Assembly: GCF_016792905.1 (NCBI RefSeq)
Contig: NZ_JAEULP010000030.1
Coordinates: forward strand, 1 to 45,800
DNA: 45,800 bases
From: Tabrizicola sp.
GTDB lineage: Bacteria > Pseudomonadota > Alphaproteobacteria > Rhodobacterales > Rhodobacteraceae
Direction: 5' to 3'
The translations under genes were made by a program, and so were the position numbers. This document shows positions 42,550-45,800 of this stretch, piece after piece. Under the pieces are notes generated by a model. The model worked only from the letters and a program-made list of their open reading frames with translations. It was not told where the DNA came from and did no database searches. Numbering within the stretch: position 1 is the first letter of the stretch; each line of letters opens with the position of its first letter.

Positions 42550-43569
42550 ATGCCCGCCGTCACCGAACCGAAGCTCATCGCCGGAAACGCCAACCAGCCT
42601 CTGGCGAAATCCATCGCCCGGCGGATGTCGATGCACCGGGGGATGAGCGTGAACCTGGTGGATGCGCGGGTCGAACGCTTCAACGACCAGGAAATCTTCG
42701 TCGAGGTGTTCGAGAATGTCCGGGGCGAGGACATGTATGTCATCCAGCCGACCTCGAACCCGGCGAACGACAACCTGATGGAACTTCTGATCATGACCGA
42801 CGCCCTGCGTCGGTCTTCTGCTTCCCGGATCACCGCCGTGATCCCCTATTTCGGCTATGCCCGCCAGGACCGCCGCGCCAAGGCCCGCACCCCTATCACC
42901 GCCAAGCTGGTGGCGAACATGATCGAGACCGCGGGCATCGACCGCGTTCTGACGCTTGACCTGCACGCCGCGCAGATCCAGGGCTTCTTCGACATCCCGG
43001 TCGACAACCTTTACGCCAGCCCGGTCTTCGCCCTGGACATCGAGCACCATTTCAAGGGCCAGATGGATGATCTGATGGTCGTCTCGCCCGATGTGGGCGG
43101 TGTGGCCCGCGCCCGGGAACTTGCCAAGCGGATCAACGCCCCCCTCTCGATCGTCGACAAGCGGCGTGAAAAGGCGGGCGAAATCGCAGGCATGACCGTG
43201 ATCGGCGACGTGAAGGGCCGCAAGTGCATCATCGTCGACGACATCTGCGATACCGCCGGCACGCTCTGCAAGGCCGCCGAGACACTGATGGAGGCGGGCG
43301 CAACCGAGGTTCACAGCTACATCACCCACGGTGTCCTGTCCGGCCCGGCGGTCGAGCGGGTGTCGAACTCGGTAATGAAATCGCTGGTGATCACCGATTC
43401 CATCGAACAGGGCGACAAGGTGCTGGGCGCGAAGAACATCCGCGTGGTGCCGACCGCGCCGATGTTCGCGCAAGCCATCCTGAACATCTGGGGCGGCATG
43501 TCGGTGTCCTCGCTGTTCGAGACTGATACGCTGGTCCCGATCTACGAGGGGCTTTACCAGCGCAACTGA
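42550..43569 (+). CDS. prs: Ribose-phosphate pyrophosphokinase
   Basis: A 339-residue enzyme making PRPP from ribose 5-phosphate and ATP. The ATG at 42550 follows [64 protein letters not shown] (flexible loop), [20 protein letters not shown] and the PRPP-binding signature [20 protein letters not shown] are all intact. It stands alone between the aldolase and the PAP2 gene. Confidence 0.97.
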   Translation: MPAVTEPKLIAGNANQPLAKSIARRMSMHRGMSVNLVDARVERFNDQEIFVEVFENVRGEDMYVIQPTSNPANDNLMELLIMTDALRRSSASRITAVIPYFGYARQDRRAKARTPITAKLVANMIETAGIDRVLTLDLHAAQIQGFFDIPVDNLYASPVFALDIEHHFKGQMDDLMVVSPDVGGVARARELAKRINAPLSIVDKRREKAGEIAGMTVIGDVKGRKCIIVDDICDTAGTLCKAAETLMEAGATEVHSYITHGVLSGPAVERVSNSVMKSLVITDSIEQGDKVLGAKNIRVVPTAPMFAQAILNIWGGMSVSSLFETDTLVPIYEGLYQRN

Positions 43570-43667
43570 CGCGAAACGGCGCAGGTTGCGCCCAATTTTC
43601 ATCACAATTCCCATGGATTGCTTCAACTGTCGCGGCATGAAGAACAGCCCGGCGAAAGGAGCGCCTG

Positions 43668-44621
43668 GTGGAGATAGTGAGTTCCGAGCGCCGGGCATGG
43701 CGCGACCTGTTCGACCTGACATCCGCCGAGAAGGTGCTGCTGGGCTTTGCGATCGGCGCCGAGGTCGCGGCCTTCCTCTTGGCCGAAGCACTCGACCGCA
43801 TCGTGGACTGGGCACCGTTTCTGAGCGGCTATCTGGCGGCGCTCGGATTCGTGCTGATCGGAGTCTACATCCGGCGCGTCAAGGCCAAGCCGCGTATCGC
43901 CATGGCGCTACAGGGCATCGGCTTCTTCATGGCTTTCACCTCGGCCTGTGCGGTGCTGATCTATACCCTGTTGCCGCTGCCTTTCCCGATGGTCGACCCG
44001 TATCTCACGCAGACAGGACATTGGGTCGGCTACGACTGGCGGGAATTCGTGAGCACCATGATTGCCTACCCGGCAGTCTCTCGCGCGCTTGGATATGTGT
44101 ATCACAGCGCCATCCCGCAAATGCTGCTGACGATCTGCCTTCTTTCGATCTACGGGCGCTCGCTGGAACTGTACCGATTTCTGTTCGTCGGGATGGTCAC
44201 CTTGGTCATCGCGGTGGCGATCTGGTGGCGTTGGCCAAGCGTCGGCTATGTGGGCGTGCTTCCGTATCCGCCCGAAGTCATGGCTGAAAACGGCTTCCGG
44301 TTCAAAGTCAACTACGGTGAACTTCTGACCCGGCTGTTGCAGGAAGGCCCGGGTCGCATCACTCCGGCCGTCATTACTGGTGTTGTCGGTTTCCCCTCGT
44401 ATCACACGGTCATGGCACTGATGGTCACCTGGTATTGCCGGCGAACCATATTGTTCGTGCCGATACTTCTGGTGAACCTCGCGATGATCCCCGCGACACT
44501 GCTGCACGGCGGACACCATTTGATCGACCTCGTTGGGGGGTTGGTCGTCTTCAGCATCGGTGTCCAAATCGCCAATCGGCTGATCAAACCCGACGGTCAC
44601 GCAGTCGGCGGACCAGCCTAG
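43668..44621 (+). CDS. PAP2-superfamily membrane phosphatase (AUR1/inositolphosphorylceramide-synthase-like)
   Basis: A 317-residue inner-membrane protein with a GTG start 8 nt after AAGGAG. It has about six to seven hydrophobic segments. The phosphatase motifs are in the C-terminal part: GFPSYHTVMALMVTWYC (the PSxxH of motif 2) and LHGGHHLIDLVGG (motif 3, His and Asp). Motif 1 (KxxxxxxRP) is not obvious, as in the AUR1-like branch. The active site would face the periplasm and act on a lipid phosphate. The substrate is unknown. Confidence 0.82.
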   Translation: MEIVSSERRAWRDLFDLTSAEKVLLGFAIGAEVAAFLLAEALDRIVDWAPFLSGYLAALGFVLIGVYIRRVKAKPRIAMALQGIGFFMAFTSACAVLIYTLLPLPFPMVDPYLTQTGHWVGYDWREFVSTMIAYPAVSRALGYVYHSAIPQMLLTICLLSIYGRSLELYRFLFVGMVTLVIAVAIWWRWPSVGYVGVLPYPPEVMAENGFRFKVNYGELLTRLLQEGPGRITPAVITGVVGFPSYHTVMALMVTWYCRRTILFVPILLVNLAMIPATLLHGGHHLIDLVGGLVVFSIGVQIANRLIKPDGHAVGGPA

Positions 44622-44965
44622 GCCACGTCCCAGTCATCCTCGTCACGGGCCTGACCGATTGCCATCCAGTCAGCCCTGATCCGCGCGATCCTGGTGTCGG
44701 CCCAGGTGCGGAAGACGATCTCGAACCCGTTCTCCGTCACATTCTCGGCGGAGATATCGACGCGAGAATTCGTCGCGTGGTCGATGTCCCACATCGAGAT
44801 GCCAAGCTTGACCACTGGCGGTTCGGCGAAGGCTTCGCGGAAGGTCTCCTGGTGGCGTACCTCGCGCGGGCCGGACCCCGTCCACATTGCTCCATCATGT
44901 GCGAAATCGGAAAACAGGACCTTGGTGCCCTGTTCAATGCCAATTGGACCGCTGAACCGCTTCAT
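44618..44965 (-). CDS. H-type lectin domain protein
   Basis: A 115-residue product. The middle portion reads REVRHQETFREAFAEPPVVK followed by LGISMWDIDHATNSRVDISA and FRTWADTRIARIRADWMAIG, the compact H-type lectin fold known from the Helix pomatia agglutinin and discoidin C-terminus. There is no signal peptide, so it is likely cytoplasmic or exported by another route. The N-terminal FSGPIGIEQGTKVLFSDFA is the usual lead-in. It converges on the PAP2 gene with a 4-nt overlap. Short H-lectin genes recur in Rhodobacteraceae with no known ligand. Confidence 0.85.
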   Translation of the reverse strand: MKRFSGPIGIEQGTKVLFSDFAHDGAMWTGSGPREVRHQETFREAFAEPPVVKLGISMWDIDHATNSRVDISAENVTENGFEIVFRTWADTRIARIRADWMAIGQARDEDDWDVA

Positions 44966-45030
44966 TACAATTCCAGAACCCTAACCCGATGCTGATCATG
45001 CCGGATTCTTCGGCAGGAGTCATGAGAAAC

Positions 45031-45062
45031 GCACTGGCCCCGGGCAAAGCCGGGGCCAGTGC
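45031..45062 (-). terminator. Terminator of the atp operon
   Basis: GCACTGGCCCCGG-GCAAAG-CCGGGGCCAGTGC is a perfect 13-bp stem with a 6-nt loop, placed just beyond the atpC stop on the minus strand. The bases after it on that strand read GTTTCTC, a weak T-run. The stem's strength makes a terminator or RNA-stabilising end very likely. Confidence 0.85.
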
Positions 45063-45085
45063 ATTCCTGAAGCCTGTACGGGGGA

Positions 45086-45478
45086 TCAGATCCCTGCGGC
45101 TGCCCGCATCGCGTAAAGATCGGCCACTGCCTTGTCGGCTGCGTCCTTGTCCGAGTTGACGGCTGCTGCCTCACAGGCATCGGCCACCAGCGCATCCAGA
45201 GCCGCCGGGGTCAGCTCGTTCAGCGGCACCGCCTGTTCCGCCAGGACCGAAACGCCCGTGGCGCTGATCTCGGCAAAGCCGCCGGTCACGACATAGGCTT
45301 TCATCCCGTCGGCAGCAGACACGCGCAACACGCCCGGCCGCAGCGAGGTGATGGTGGCCGCGTGGCCCTCCATCGCCGTCAGATCGCCCATCGCACCGGG
45401 GATCTGGACCTCGGTCGCCGGGAACGACGCGAGGCGGCGCTCCGGGCTGACCAGGTCGAATTGAACCGTGCTGGCCAT
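45086..45478 (-). CDS. atpC: F1F0 ATP synthase epsilon subunit
   Basis: A 130-residue product, the normal length for the short alphaproteobacterial epsilon. It starts [20 protein letters not shown] and has the beta-sandwich core [40 protein letters not shown] and a helical C-terminus ending [28 protein letters not shown] ribosome region precedes it. It sits 9 bp after a reading frame that ends with the C-terminus of AtpD, as usual in atpAGDC operons, but that frame is chimeric (see the next entry). Confidence 0.95.
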   Translation of the reverse strand: MASTVQFDLVSPERRLASFPATEVQIPGAMGDLTAMEGHAATITSLRPGVLRVSAADGMKAYVVTGGFAEISATGVSVLAEQAVPLNELTPAALDALVADACEAAAVNSDKDAADKAVADLYAMRAAAGI

Positions 45479-45487
45479 GTCGCCCCC

Positions 45488-45800
45488 TTACGCCGCAGCT
45501 GCCGCGAGTTTGGCAGCCTTGGCTTTCACTTCCTCGATGTCGCCGACCATGTAGAAGGCGGCTTCCGGCAGATGGTCATACTCGCCGTTCACCACCGCCT
45601 TGTCGGCGGCGTCCTTGTCCGAATTGACCGCCGCCGCCTCGCAGGCATCGGCCACCAGCGCGTCCAGCGCCGTCGGGGTCAGCTCGTCCAGCGGCACCGC
45701 CTGTTCGGCCAGGACCGAAACGCCCGTCGCGCTGATCTCGGCAAAGCCGCCGGTGACGATATAGGATTTGACCCCATCGGCACCCGTCACCCGCAGAACG
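45488..45800 (-). CDS. Chimeric frame: atpC fragment joined to the AtpD C-terminus (duplication product, partial)
   Basis: Reading inward from the right edge, the minus strand encodes [20 protein letters not shown] and so on through DKDAADKAV (45593-45800), a second copy of the epsilon middle region. It then continues in the same frame as [20 protein letters not shown] and ends [12 protein letters not shown] (45488-45592), which is the C-terminal 34 residues of the ATP synthase beta subunit. The join falls at a KAV shared by both genes ([10 protein letters not shown] is usual in beta). By hand count about 25 of 208 bases differ from the intact atpC, mostly at synonymous positions. The N-terminus lies outside the window. 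Confidence 0.8.
   Translation of the reverse strand, partial: VLRVTGADGVKSYIVTGGFAEISATGVSVLAEQAVPLDELTPTALDALVADACEAAAVNSDKDAADKAVVNGEYDHLPEAAFYMVGDIEEVKAKAAKLAAAAA

Noticed and set aside
1-45800. CRISPR arrays, rRNA or tRNA genes, classical prophage genes
   Set aside because: I looked for regularly spaced repeats, conserved rRNA segments, cloverleafs and phage structural proteins, and saw none. A tRNA or covariance scan would be needed to exclude short or unusual RNAs.

Overview
The window is a high-GC stretch of an alphaproteobacterial chromosome. Gene content points to a member of the Rhodobacteraceae/Paracoccaceae (Rhodobacter, Gemmobacter or Tabrizicola-like): homospermidine synthase near rpsD, a hisC2-tyrosine dehydrogenase pair, TIGR01459 HAD / MaoC / RibF / YcgN / threonine aldolase / Prs in a row, an H-type lectin gene and the end of an atp operon. 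This assignment rests on family recognition only.

Positions 1-9415 are a gene graveyard. They hold the 5' end of an IS30-type transposase, remnants of IS3/IS481-type transposases, a formyltransferase-like N-terminus and a Na/Pi cotransporter with its middle deleted. A polyamine-type ABC uptake operon follows (binding protein, ATPase, two permeases), broken by stops, frameshifts and deletions. One dead permease is split by a 2739-bp IS1-family element (3597-6335) with clean 19-bp inverted repeats and an 8-bp target duplication. This element carries cargo: a three-gene cassette centred on a Panacea-domain (DUF4065) protein, plus two very small genes and a pair of operator-like palindromes. A TIM-barrel isomerase is intact within the debris, followed by an inositol-monophosphatase fragment and a frameshifted MocR regulator.

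Positions 9416-16248 form a minus-strand catabolic operon: agmatinase-family ureohydrolase, two short-chain dehydrogenases, polysaccharide-deacetylase/PuuE-like hydrolase, a small one-TM protein, an NCS1 permease and a GMC (BetA-like) oxidoreductase. A divergent LysR regulator sits at its head. Positions 17394-21100 hold an AraC regulator, a short-chain dehydrogenase, a StyA-like flavin monooxygenase and a flavin reductase, a set resembling the iif/ind indole-oxidation clusters. Positions 21272-26382 hold the most unusual locus: a periplasmic c-heme DUF3365 protein, a hybrid histidine kinase with two receiver domains and an HPt domain, and a receiver domain fused directly to an EamA/DMT membrane transporter.

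From 26700 on the window is mostly core genome: rpsD with its own promoter and a hairpin-containing leader, a UPF0114 protein, homospermidine synthase, hisC and a prephenate/arogenate dehydrogenase, an extensin-like protein, a DUF2125 protein, ChaC, an ExbB-like plus coiled-coil OmpA/MotB-like pair, and a DUF2189 protein. These are followed by the HAD-to-Prs row, a PAP2 phosphatase and an H-type lectin. The right edge carries atpC and, upstream of it, a second, diverged atpC fragment joined in frame to the C-terminus of AtpD, the trace of a tandem duplication.
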